Positions 1 through 6,108 are shown, counted from the first letter of the stretch. The stretch: 7,380 bases of DNA from Candidatus Thorarchaeota archaeon MP11T_1 (GCA_002825515.1 PJET01000200.1:1-7380); one strand, 5' to 3'. Made by a program: numbers and translations. Notes: generated by a model not told the origin, from the sequence alone.

Positions 1-74
1 GAGAGTACAACGATCTTGTGCTTAATACCCTTCATATTTTCCGCAATTTCTTTTGGTACTGGAGGTTTTGACAT
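1..74 (-). CDS. Mrp/NBP35-family P-loop ATPase, N-terminal fragment (partial, runs off left edge)
   Basis: Only the first 24 codons are inside the window. The reading frame from ATG at 74-72 gives MSKPPVPKEIAENMKGIK, then HKIVVL and the first two bases (TC) of a Ser codon. A short N-terminal helix ending in I-K-H-K-I-V-V-L-S is what directly precedes the deviant Walker A (GKGGVGKS) in Mrp/ApbC/NBP35 proteins, which act as scaffolds and carriers for iron-sulfur cluster assembly. The P-loop itself lies outside the window, so the call is inference from the lead-in sequence. The frame is closed upstream by a stop at 107-105 with no ATG, GTG or TTG before 74, which fixes the start. An 11-bp inverted repeat (GCTCT-C-AGAGC, 76-86) sits directly upstream of the start. 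A TATA-like TTTTATTA (minus strand, about 115-108) could serve this gene alone, or it could be co-transcribed with the IMPase-family gene 59 bp upstream. Confidence 0.6.
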   Translation of the reverse strand, partial: MSKPPVPKEIAENMKGIKHKIVVL

Positions 75-133
75 TGCTCTCAGAGCTGGAGCGCATACGT
101 AGTTCTAATAAAACATAGGATATGTCTGAAATG

Positions 134-946
134 TTAGCTTTGATTGAAAATAGCTAAGATGTGTTGCGCAAGCGTTTCATTTGATGCCGCTACAAAATTC
201 ATCATTATTTCTGGTTTAAAAGGACTGCAGAATCGATTGCCATACTGATCGAGAACAAACCCTCCAGCTTCGAAGACCATATGTGTACCGCATAGATGGA
301 TGATAGGCAACATGTTTCTAAGGTCCACCATACCATCAAGGAAACCTGCCGCAGTCCAACAAAGATCGAGTAGATTACTCGCTGTTCTTCTTATGTCATG
401 AACTGACCCTATGGTTCTCAAACTTCTTTCTAAAAATTCCATATCCCAAGTCTTCTTTGTATCGTATGAGATGATAGCATTTTTCAATTCAATTGAATTT
501 GAGGTTCTGACACTAACCCCATTTCGTGTTACACCTTTTCCTGTAACTGCAACATATGTTTCATCAGTGAAGATTGATTCAATTACACTAATTTCTACAT
601 CATCAGATGTCATTTTCTCTTTATATGGAACAATTGAGATTCCAATTGATGCAAGTGGTATTCCTCTCTCTAAATTCGCTGACCCATCTATAGGGTCAAT
701 CAATGCAAGAAATTCGGGTTTACCTTCAGGCTTGATGAACCCTTTTTCTTCGGTAAACATCTCAAAGTTGACATTTGAACTTGATAGGACATTGACAATC
801 ACATCTTCCGCCTTTATGTCAAGTAAGAGTGTTTTGTCACCAAAGGGATTCAATTTCCCTGTTCGTTCTCTTGCCATGCCAATATTCTCAATTATTATCT
901 TTTTTGCACTATCAATTGCACCTATAATTGTCTGAAGTAGAGTCAT
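134..946 (-). CDS. Inositol monophosphatase / archaeal FBPase superfamily protein lacking one metal-ligand Asp
   Basis: A 270-residue protein of the lithium-sensitive, metal-dependent sugar phosphatase superfamily (IMPase, archaeal class IV FBPase, PAP phosphatase). These cytosolic enzymes remove phosphate from inositol phosphate, fructose 1,6-bisphosphate or related substrates. Visible motifs are GDKT..LDIKAED (residues 36-48), the metal-binding Glu pair in FTEEKG (E66, E67), the signature DPIDGS (D84, D87; Ser replaces the usual Thr), and the C-terminal EAGG (226-229). The last catalytic motif, normally WDxAAG ten residues before EAGG, reads I-I-H-L-C-G here, so the aspartate that completes the second metal site is Ile216. 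Length and overall fold are otherwise complete. Activity may therefore be lost or altered, and the substrate cannot be given. The start ATG at 946 faces the ESCRT-III gene across a 104-bp divergent region; the Mrp-like gene follows in the same direction. Confidence 0.85.
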   Translation of the reverse strand: MTLLQTIIGAIDSAKKIIIENIGMARERTGKLNPFGDKTLLLDIKAEDVIVNVLSSSNVNFEMFTEEKGFIKPEGKPEFLALIDPIDGSANLERGIPLASIGISIVPYKEKMTSDDVEISVIESIFTDETYVAVTGKGVTRNGVSVRTSNSIELKNAIISYDTKKTWDMEFLERSLRTIGSVHDIRRTASNLLDLCWTAAGFLDGMVDLRNMLPIIHLCGTHMVFEAGGFVLDQYGNRFCSPFKPEIMMNFVAASNETLAQHILAIFNQS

Positions 947-975
947 GCCAACATCGTTTTGTTTGTATTAATTAC

Positions 976-983
976 TCTATATC
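976..983 (-). promoter_or_regulatory. Candidate TATA box for the IMPase-family gene
   Basis: On the minus strand this reads GATATAGA. Its centre is about 34 bp upstream of the ATG at 946, which would put a start site 25-27 bp downstream and leave a leader of only several bases. This matches archaeal TATA spacing, but the element is called by eye in AT-rich DNA. Confidence 0.3.
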
Positions 984-991
984 ACTTGTTG

Positions 992-1009
992 GGTATTGAT
1001 TACAATACC
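992..1009. promoter_or_regulatory. Perfect palindrome, candidate operator between divergent genes
   Basis: GGTATTG-ATTA-CAATACC: two 7-base arms in perfect inverted repeat with a 4-base spacer. It lies in the 104-bp region between the IMPase-family gene and the ESCRT-III gene. It abuts a TATA-like TTAAAT on the ESCRT-III side, where the TFB recognition element would be, and is about 10 bp from a TATA-like element on the other side. That position is typical for a dimeric helix-turn-helix regulator. Size and symmetry are seen directly; the operator role is inference. Confidence 0.5.
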
Positions 1010-1016
1010 TTAAATG
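1009..1016 (+). promoter_or_regulatory. Candidate TATA box for the ESCRT-III gene
   Basis: CTTAAATG lies about 38 bp upstream of the first ATG (1051) and 50 bp upstream of the second (1063). Archaeal spacing would put transcription start near 1038, giving a leader of 13-25 bases. It is directly adjacent to the palindrome at 992-1009. Confidence 0.3.
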
Positions 1017-1062
1017 CGTCAAGACACGAGATAAAATCGTAAGGCCAAACATGGTGGAACAA

Positions 1063-1728
1063 ATGGGCTTTCTAAGCGGTAAAAAAAAGGTAGATGCAGA
1101 GCGAGGAATACTTGAGATGAAGGGCACAATGAATGCCCTAACCTTGAGGATGCGCAGACTTGAAACCAGAATGACAGAGGAACAAAAGTCTGCAAAGGAG
1201 GCTATGGCTCAAGGAAACCGTTCGATGGCAAGGTCCCATCTTAGTATAGTCGTGGATCTTGAGAATAGAAGGTCTCGTTATCAACAGCAGTTCCTTACTC
1301 TAGAAACTGCTTTACTCAATTTAGAAGAAGCAAAGACACAAGCTGAAGTTCTGCGTGCTTTTACAATTGCAAACGATGCATTGACTGAAGCACGTTCGAT
1401 GTTAAAGCCTGAGGAAATCCAGATGCAGCTGGATAAGCTCTCAGAATCCTTTGAACATATCTCAATAGCAGGCGAATTACTCTCAGAAGACTTGTCAGGA
1501 GCTGACTCAACCATAGAGGATGAAGAGCGGATTGACCGACAGCTGGAAGCTATGGAAGCAGAAGTATTACTCGAAAAAGAGGGAGTACTTCCTCCACTAG
1601 AAACCGAAGGAGCAATCCCTACAAAGACCAGTAAAAAGGAAGCTTCAGATGAGAAACGGATTGATGAGCTACTGGCAGACCTAGAAAAAGAAGCACGTGA
1701 AGAGCGAGCACGTGAAAAAGAGAGTTAA
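1063..1728 (+). CDS. ESCRT-III / Snf7-family protein (Vps20/32/60-like)
   Basis: This 221-residue protein (225 if started at 1051) looks like an ESCRT-III subunit, the family that polymerises on membranes to drive scission in eukaryotes and in archaeal division. Visible features: an N-terminal MGFLSGKKK resembling the short membrane-binding start of Snf7; a long basic helical hairpin with many Arg and Lys (about residues 20-110); a segment T-x-x-E-V-L-R-A-F-x-x-A-x-x-A-L matching the Snf7 helix-3 region; then a strongly acidic helix (IEDEERIDRQLEAMEAE). The C terminus has a low-complexity linker and a helix E-x-x-I-x-x-L-L-x-x-L that fits a MIM1-like Vps4-binding motif. The second ATG is preferred because GGTGG lies 5 bases before it and the product starts like Snf7; the first ATG at 1051 remains possible. 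No Vps4, ESCRT-I or ESCRT-II gene is in the window. A CdvB-like protein is the alternative, but the similarity is closer to the Vps20/32/60 group. Confidence 0.85.
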   Translation: MGFLSGKKKVDAERGILEMKGTMNALTLRMRRLETRMTEEQKSAKEAMAQGNRSMARSHLSIVVDLENRRSRYQQQFLTLETALLNLEEAKTQAEVLRAFTIANDALTEARSMLKPEEIQMQLDKLSESFEHISIAGELLSEDLSGADSTIEDEERIDRQLEAMEAEVLLEKEGVLPPLETEGAIPTKTSKKEASDEKRIDELLADLEKEAREERAREKES

Positions 1729-1753
1729 ACTGAATTTCATTCAAGATATTTAC

Positions 1754-1758
1754 AGGTG
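1754..1758 (+). promoter_or_regulatory. Ribosome binding site deciding a TTG start
   Basis: AGGTG lies 9 bases before TTG 1768 and only 3 bases before TTG 1762. The spacing favours TTG 1768 as the start of the HAD phosphatase. A stop codon at 1759-1761 excludes any start further upstream. Confidence 0.5.
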
Positions 1759-1767
1759 TAGTTGAGA

Positions 1768-2415
1768 TTGGATATTCGATTGGTTGTATTCGATGTAGAT
1801 GGAACCCTCACGAAACATAGTAGTGTTTGGTGGAGATTACATGAACACTTTGGTACAACGAGGGAGGGCAAATTATTCTATGACCAATTTTTTGCTGGAG
1901 CGATTACATATGACGAATGGGCGGATCTTGATGCTGGTCTTTGGAAGGGAAAAACCCTTTCAGAAGTCATGAAGGTTGTTCATTCGACCCAACTAGCTCT
2001 TGGTGCAGAGGAAGTAATCAGGATCTTGAAGGACCACCACTTAAAAACCGCAATCCTCTCTGGTGGTCTTGACATAATGGCTAATGACATTGGTCAAAGA
2101 GTTGGTATTGATTACGTTCTAACCAATAAACTCTATCACAAAGATGGAATTCTCACAGGTGAAGTGAAGAATCGTGTTGCGTGGGGAGCCAAATCCGAAG
2201 TGATCTCTCAAATAAGTAGTCATTTTAGCATTCCATTAGAGAAGACTGCTTTCGTTGGAGATGGCCGCAATGACATGAGTGTCTTCGAAGTGGTTGGTCT
2301 CTCAATAGCTTTCAATCCTGAAGATCTAGAAGTTGCTGATGCTGCTGATGTAGTAATCCGAAATGATGACCTTCGAGCTATCCTTCCTTATGTTATACCG
2401 GGGTACCTGCAATAA
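1768..2415 (+). CDS. HAD-superfamily subfamily IB phosphatase, archaeal phosphoserine-phosphatase-like
   Basis: A HAD phosphatase of about 215 residues, close in size to SerB-type enzymes. Counting from TTG 1762, all four HAD motifs are intact: motif I DVDGTLT (nucleophile D11, acid/base D13), motif II SGG (S100), motif III Lys144, and motif IV GDGRND (D167, D171). A helical cap (about residues 18-80, with HSSVWWRLHEHFGT) lies between motif I and motif II, as in subfamily IB. This corresponds to the archaeal PSPase-like group; some members are phosphoserine phosphatases, but the substrate is not readable here. There is no ATG start: the frame opens after a stop at 1759-1761 and begins with TTG at 1762 or 1768. 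It follows the ESCRT-III gene by 39 bp in the same direction with no clear terminator or promoter, so co-transcription is likely. Its last 23 bp overlap the 3' end of the opposing exchanger gene. Confidence 0.85.
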   Translation: MDIRLVVFDVDGTLTKHSSVWWRLHEHFGTTREGKLFYDQFFAGAITYDEWADLDAGLWKGKTLSEVMKVVHSTQLALGAEEVIRILKDHHLKTAILSGGLDIMANDIGQRVGIDYVLTNKLYHKDGILTGEVKNRVAWGAKSEVISQISSHFSIPLEKTAFVGDGRNDMSVFEVVGLSIAFNPEDLEVADAADVVIRNDDLRAILPYVIPGYLQ

Positions 2416-3559
2416 GGAGGACAAAGACATACGCTTGAAGTAGAATTATCATTGCTCCTTCAAAGAAGTCCAGTTTATGGTCATCAGTTATCGCTCTTTT
2501 CAGGAACCATAGACTTCCAGCAATCACCATGATTTGGAATAATACATATCTGTCCAAGGGGATTGGTACAAACATTCCTATGCCTCCCATAACTAGCAAT
2601 ACAATTTGTAAGACACCACCGATTAGATTGCCAACAGCTAGTCCAACCTTCCCCTTAGCAGCTGCAATTAATGCAATACCATGTTCTGGCAAAGCACCAG
2701 CGGCTCCCAAGATAAAAGCTGCAACAGCAACCTGGTTTCCAATAAGGCCAATGACATCATGATAGTTTGAAAGGAGCATCTCAACAGAATGAGTTAGAAT
2801 CTCGCCTGCAAAGAATATGCCAACGAACCCCATCACAGCTAGAACAGTCGCGGTTCTTTTGGAATGACTAGCTTTTGCCATGCTTGATTCATTCACGACA
2901 TCTCCAGTTGTCAATGCTGCGGCATAGATTACATACGATAGGAACAGAACAAATGACGCAACTGGTGGAAATCTTGGATCTATGGGCGCATCAGGAGAAA
3001 CCATATCCAAGATACCGAGAGCAAACATGCTAAGTAATGCCACGAATGTCCATCGAATCAAGACTGAATCTTTCTTAATAGCCTCCTCAGGCACATCCAT
3101 GTCTTCTTGCCCTTTTGTTGATATGATTATCGTTATTCCAAGGAGTAACATATTGAATCCTGCAGCTATGAGAATCGAAAGAACAGCGATATCTAAAAGG
3201 TCTTGGCTACCGGTTCGCCAACCGTTGAAAGCTGCTATCCCACTGATTACTGCTTCAGGCATATTACTTGCTAGACTTGAGAGCATACCTGCAACATATG
3301 CTGTATACCCTAGATGCCCTGCTGTGCTCTCCATTCCTTCAACAGCCCATTCAGAAGGTCTGAAAGCAAGCCATGTACCTCCAATTAGACCGATAATAAT
3401 TACTATAGTTGGTTCTATACCCGAGAATCTTAGATAAAAATAGACGATCAATAGTCCAAAGAAGAATGCTAGTTCCTTTCTACCAGCGACCATCGAGTCT
3501 CTTACTCCATGGTAGTGGTCATCATTATCCATCGATTGTCCGATTTGAGTTTCCCCCAT
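2393..3559 (-). CDS. CaCA-superfamily cation antiporter (Na+/Ca2+ exchanger-like membrane protein)
   Basis: A 388-residue integral membrane protein with about 10-11 hydrophobic segments. It shows the two inverted alpha repeats of calcium/cation antiporters. Repeat 1 (about residues 91-141) contains S-S-L-A-S-N-M-P-E-A-V with the key E102; repeat 2 (about 281-321) contains G-A-A-G-A-L-P-E-H-G with E292, followed by A-A-K-G-K-V-G-L-A-V-G-N-L-I-G-G. The family exchanges Ca2+ or other cations for Na+, K+ or H+. The second half of repeat 1 lacks the usual GN.IGSN pattern, and repeat 2 has GG where GSN is usual, so ion specificity is uncertain. A hydrophilic stretch near residues 150-162 forms the central loop between the two halves. 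The first 25 residues are polar and His/Asp-rich; a later start at M10 (3532) or M23 is possible. It lies 68 bp downstream of threonine synthase on the same strand. Confidence 0.85.
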   Translation of the reverse strand: MGETQIGQSMDNDDHYHGVRDSMVAGRKELAFFFGLLIVYFYLRFSGIEPTIVIIIGLIGGTWLAFRPSEWAVEGMESTAGHLGYTAYVAGMLSSLASNMPEAVISGIAAFNGWRTGSQDLLDIAVLSILIAAGFNMLLLGITIIISTKGQEDMDVPEEAIKKDSVLIRWTFVALLSMFALGILDMVSPDAPIDPRFPPVASFVLFLSYVIYAAALTTGDVVNESSMAKASHSKRTATVLAVMGFVGIFFAGEILTHSVEMLLSNYHDVIGLIGNQVAVAAFILGAAGALPEHGIALIAAAKGKVGLAVGNLIGGVLQIVLLVMGGIGMFVPIPLDRYVLFQIMVIAGSLWFLKRAITDDHKLDFFEGAMIILLQAYVFVLLIAGTPV

Positions 3560-3595
3560 GGGTTATCTTGACTATTCTGAGTGGTTCCTATCCTG

Positions 3596-3607
3596 ATTAT
3601 TAATAAT
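3596..3607. promoter_or_regulatory. AT palindrome, candidate TATA element for the exchanger gene
   Basis: ATTATTAATAAT is a perfect 12-bp palindrome in the 68-bp gap between threonine synthase and the exchanger. Its centre is about 42 bp upstream of the exchanger ATG (3559), compatible with an archaeal TATA box and a leader of some 15 bases. This suggests the exchanger has its own promoter rather than relying only on read-through. Confidence 0.35.
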
Positions 3608-3627
3608 GATGGTTTTCTACGCACCAA

Positions 3628-4794
3628 TCACTTCATGTTTGTGTATCTCACTCCACTTCCAGTATTGAGCAACACAACATCTTCATCGTAATCTATCTTA
3701 CCCGACTCAATCAAGTTCCAAAGTCCACAAATTCCAACTGCTGATTCGGGGCAAAAATCAATTCCCTCAAGTTTGGCAGCAGTCCTTCTTGTAGTTTCAA
3801 TTTCTTGGTCTGCAACTGCAACTGCGCTTCCGCCAGAGTTTCTTATTGAATGTAGGATGAGCCTTCCTGCAAACGGATTCGGAACTCTCAGTCCAAAGGC
3901 TTCTGTTTCCCCATTCACCCAAGGTTCGATATCATCTGTTCCTTTCTCTATTGCTCGAACAATGGGTGCACACCCTCCACTTTGTGCTGCATACATTCGT
4001 GGGCGTTCTGGACCTATCAGTCCAATTGCTTCAAGTTCATCGAAAGCTTTCCAGATACCAATTATTGCAGTCCCTCCGCCTGTTGGACAGATTATTGCAT
4101 CGGGAACTGACCACCCCATTTGTTCACATATTTCAAAACCAAGAGTTTTCTTTCCTTCAACGCGATAGGGTTCTTTTGTAGTAGACAGATCTGTCCAATC
4201 TTCGTTCTGATCACCCATGGCCTTCGCTGCTTCTGCAATTGATCCCTTCACTCGCGTGGTTACCGCACCAAAAAACTCGCATTGGTGAAAGAATGGTTCT
4301 GGAGTGTCATCTGGCATGAAGATATGCGCCTTCAATCCAGCTGCAGCAGCGTATGCACTTGCAGAAACAGCTGCATTTCCTGCTGATGGAAGTGCAAATT
4401 CCTTCGCTCCTAATTCATAGTGCCTTGAAATCGCAGCGGAAAGACCTCGGTCCTTGAAGCTTGTCGTTGGATTCTGAGCTTCATCCTTTATGCGAAGCAT
4501 CTGGAGACCAAGATGTTTTCCAAGACGTCTCGATAGAATCAGAGGTGTCCATCCCTCTCCGAGACTTACAACACAAGATGGAGATTTAACTGGTAGAAGC
4601 TGTGAATACCTCCACATGGAATTCATATCTGAAGGAAACTCACCTTTGCCAAGACTCTCCCTAACTCCAACCAGGTCATAAATTACGAAGAGCGGTGATC
4701 CGCATACGCAATAAGTTCCCCTCGTATCAGGTGAATGCTTTCTTCTGCACTGCGGACATTCCAGATGTGAGATGTGTGATATCAAAACACTCAC
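3628..4794 (-). CDS. thrC: Threonine synthase (PLP-dependent)
   Basis: Converts O-phosphohomoserine to threonine in the cytosol. Counting from GTG 4794 (388 residues), the N terminus has a small zinc-ribbon-like set of cysteines (C13, C16, C29, C31), common in archaeal threonine synthases. Next come the PLP-lysine motif NPTTSFKDR (K114), the substrate loop PSAGNA (136-141), Y-R-V-E-G-K-K-T typical of this branch, and the PLP-phosphate loop PTGGG (237-241). The frame stays open to an ATG at 4959, but the extra 55 residues are not family-like and would lie antisense to the AAA+ gene, so a non-ATG start is chosen. GTG 4794 has a TATA-like AAATAA about 26 bp upstream, suggesting leaderless initiation; TTG 4785 (giving MISHISHLECPQC) is an equally natural N terminus. 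A related PLP enzyme of fold type II, such as cysteate synthase, is less likely. Confidence 0.85.
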   Translation of the reverse strand: MSVLISHISHLECPQCRRKHSPDTRGTYCVCGSPLFVIYDLVGVRESLGKGEFPSDMNSMWRYSQLLPVKSPSCVVSLGEGWTPLILSRRLGKHLGLQMLRIKDEAQNPTTSFKDRGLSAAISRHYELGAKEFALPSAGNAAVSASAYAAAAGLKAHIFMPDDTPEPFFHQCEFFGAVTTRVKGSIAEAAKAMGDQNEDWTDLSTTKEPYRVEGKKTLGFEICEQMGWSVPDAIICPTGGGTAIIGIWKAFDELEAIGLIGPERPRMYAAQSGGCAPIVRAIEKGTDDIEPWVNGETEAFGLRVPNPFAGRLILHSIRNSGGSAVAVADQEIETTRRTAAKLEGIDFCPESAVGICGLWNLIESGKIDYDEDVVLLNTGSGVRYTNMK

Positions 4795-4870
4795 TATTTT
4801 ACATGAACACTTAGCCTTATTTGTACCTGTCACCTTGGTTTCTCGGAAAATACAGCATAAAGGGATGCCA
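4795..4870. promoter_or_regulatory. Divergent promoter region, thrC versus AAA+ gene
   Basis: After start correction, 76 bp separate two divergent genes. The minus strand carries TACAAATAAGG (4825-4815), about 26 bp upstream of GTG 4794. On the plus strand GAAAATAC (4846-4853) lies about 22 bp upstream of ATG 4871, and TTATTTG further upstream is an alternative. AGGGATG (4861-4867) is a plausible ribosome binding site for ATG 4871. All elements are called by eye. Confidence 0.4.
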
Positions 4871-6064
4871 ATGGGTGAGCTAAAAAGAACTACCTTGCCA
4901 TTTACTTCATTGGTTGGTCTAGATAGACTTAAGCTAGCTCTAATTCTTAATGGCATCAATCCCCAAATTGGTGGAGTTCTTATCTCCGGTCAAAAAGGTA
5001 CTGGAAAGACTACTGTAGTACGAGCATTAGCAGATTTATTACCCGAAGTAGATGTAGTTGTTGATTGCAGATTTGGCTGCAATCCAGCTAATCATGACTT
5101 TTTATGTGCTGAGTGCAGAGCTAATTTAGAGTCCGGGAAGAAGCTTAAGTCTGAAAAACGTAAAATGCGGGTGGTAAATCTTCCACTATCGACAACCGAG
5201 GATAGATTGATTGGTGCACTTGATATTGAAAGAGTGTTGAATGAGGGAATTCAAGCTCTGAGACCTGGTATCTTGGCTGAAGCGCATCAAAACGTTCTCT
5301 ATGTAGATGAAGTAAACTTACTTCCAGATCATCTAGTTGATGACCTATTGGATGCAGCAGCGACAAAGATTAACGTGATTGAACGTGAAGGCATATCAGT
5401 AGCGCATCCTTCCGATTTCGTACTAATTGGCACAATGAACCCGGAAGAGGGTGAGTTAAGACCTCAGCTCTTAGATAGATTTCCACTTCATGTTGCTGTT
5501 GGGAGTCATCATTCGATTGAAGAACGAATGGAACTTGTTAGGAGAAATCTCGCATTCGAAGATGATCCTGATAAGTTTAGAAGCGCTTGGGAAGCAAAGC
5601 AATCAGAGCTTCGAGAACGAATAATCCAAGCGAAAGAAATCTTGAAAGATGTTACTCTTCCTGATGCGAATCTCAGAGCTATCGCTATGGCATGTGATGC
5701 ACTCGAAGTAGATGGTGTCCGACCGGATATCATCATTAGTAAGGCTGCTATTACCAACGCAGCTCTTGAGGGAAGACTGCAAGTCACGCTTGATGACATG
5801 AAAATCGCATCGCAATTAGTACTTAGTCATAGAACCAGACGAGGAGGTCTTTTGGAACCTCCATCTCCTGATGATGTTGATCAAGCTATCGCAAGGGCTG
5901 TGGAAGTGGCTCAGAAGACTGAGCGCCGTAAATCTCCAACCGAAGTTCCAGAAGAAGATGATGACAAATCAGGACCCCGGTTAAGTGGAGGTAGATTTGG
6001 TCGAGGCTCCAAGTTTGCTACTTCTGGAAGACAGGACGGCAAAAAAAAACTCCGGAAGGAATAA
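4871..6064 (+). CDS. ChlI/BchI-type AAA+ ATPase (Mg/Co-chelatase subunit I-like)
   Basis: This 397-residue AAA+ ATPase is of the magnesium/cobalt-chelatase subunit I family, which forms ATP-driven rings with a VWA partner. Visible: N-terminal PFTSLVGLDRLKLALILN; Walker A GQKGTGKT (K46); a four-cysteine segment (C66, C70, C79, C82); the family block NLPLSTTEDRLIGALD; Walker B VLYVDE (D146, E147) within the helix-2 insert region; sensor 1 in GTMNPEEGELRPQLLDRF (N190, likely Arg finger R197 or R203); sensor-2 Arg in GVRPD (R284). The tail after about residue 350 is an acidic then Gly/Arg/Lys-rich linker, like the linker before the VWA domain in ChlD. The frame opens at ATG 4772, but conservation starts at MGELKRT, and AGGG lies 6 bases before ATG 4871, so that start is used. 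The next gene encodes the VWA partner. The reaction may be Co2+ or Mg2+ insertion into a tetrapyrrole, but no ChlH/CobN is present to confirm it. Confidence 0.9.
   Translation: MGELKRTTLPFTSLVGLDRLKLALILNGINPQIGGVLISGQKGTGKTTVVRALADLLPEVDVVVDCRFGCNPANHDFLCAECRANLESGKKLKSEKRKMRVVNLPLSTTEDRLIGALDIERVLNEGIQALRPGILAEAHQNVLYVDEVNLLPDHLVDDLLDAAATKINVIEREGISVAHPSDFVLIGTMNPEEGELRPQLLDRFPLHVAVGSHHSIEERMELVRRNLAFEDDPDKFRSAWEAKQSELRERIIQAKEILKDVTLPDANLRAIAMACDALEVDGVRPDIIISKAAITNAALEGRLQVTLDDMKIASQLVLSHRTRRGGLLEPPSPDDVDQAIARAVEVAQKTERRKSPTEVPEEDDDKSGPRLSGGRFGRGSKFATSGRQDGKKKLRKE
6041..6049 (+). other. Nine-A homopolymer, possible slippage site at the AAA+/VWA gene junction
   Basis: The last codons of the AAA+ gene read GGC AAA AAA AAA CTC. 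In zero frame this contains the classic -1 slippery form A-AAA-AAA. A -1 shift leaves the AAA+ frame 13 bases before its stop and enters the frame of the VWA gene, which is open from 5995 onward without a stop, so a fused AAA+-VWA product is formally possible. No strong downstream stem-loop was seen. A sequencing error in the homopolymer would look the same. Confidence 0.4.
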
Positions 6065-6073
6065 GAAATCCTC

Positions 6074-6083
6074 AAGGTGATCC
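6074..6083 (+). promoter_or_regulatory. Near-perfect Shine-Dalgarno pointing to an ATT start of the VWA gene
   Basis: AAGGTGATCC contains nine consecutive bases (AGGTGATCC) matching the complement of the archaeal 16S 3' end. From the GGTGA core, the in-frame ATT at 6085 is 4 bases away, whereas the first in-frame ATG at 6109 is 28 bases away. Either the VWA gene starts at ATT, or the match is fortuitous. Confidence 0.45.
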
Positions 6084-6108
6084 CATTAAGGGTACAATTA
6101 TCGCTGTC

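Noticed and set aside
76..86. Short inverted repeat GCTCT-C-AGAGC before the Mrp-like start
   Set aside because: A 5-bp arm with one-base spacer is likely to occur by chance; noted in the gene entry but not claimed as a terminator or operator.
411..935. 174-codon open frame on the plus strand
   Set aside because: Lies fully antisense to the IMPase-family gene, whose motifs are clear; no family-like sequence and no ribosome binding site of note.
2415..2420. GGAGG directly after the HAD stop codon, resembling a ribosome binding site
   Set aside because: It is part of the C-terminal codons of the opposing exchanger and is not followed by a start codon that opens a frame.
2982..3437. 151-codon open frame on the plus strand
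   Set aside because: Antisense shadow of the exchanger; composition rich in Ser, Ile and Pro as expected from reversed membrane-protein codons.
3773..4168. 131-codon open frame on the plus strand
   Set aside because: Antisense to threonine synthase, with no recognisable motif.
4772..4870. Extended N terminus of the AAA+ protein (33 extra residues)
   Set aside because: Not family-like, no ribosome binding site at 4772, and it would occupy the thrC promoter and 5' coding end.
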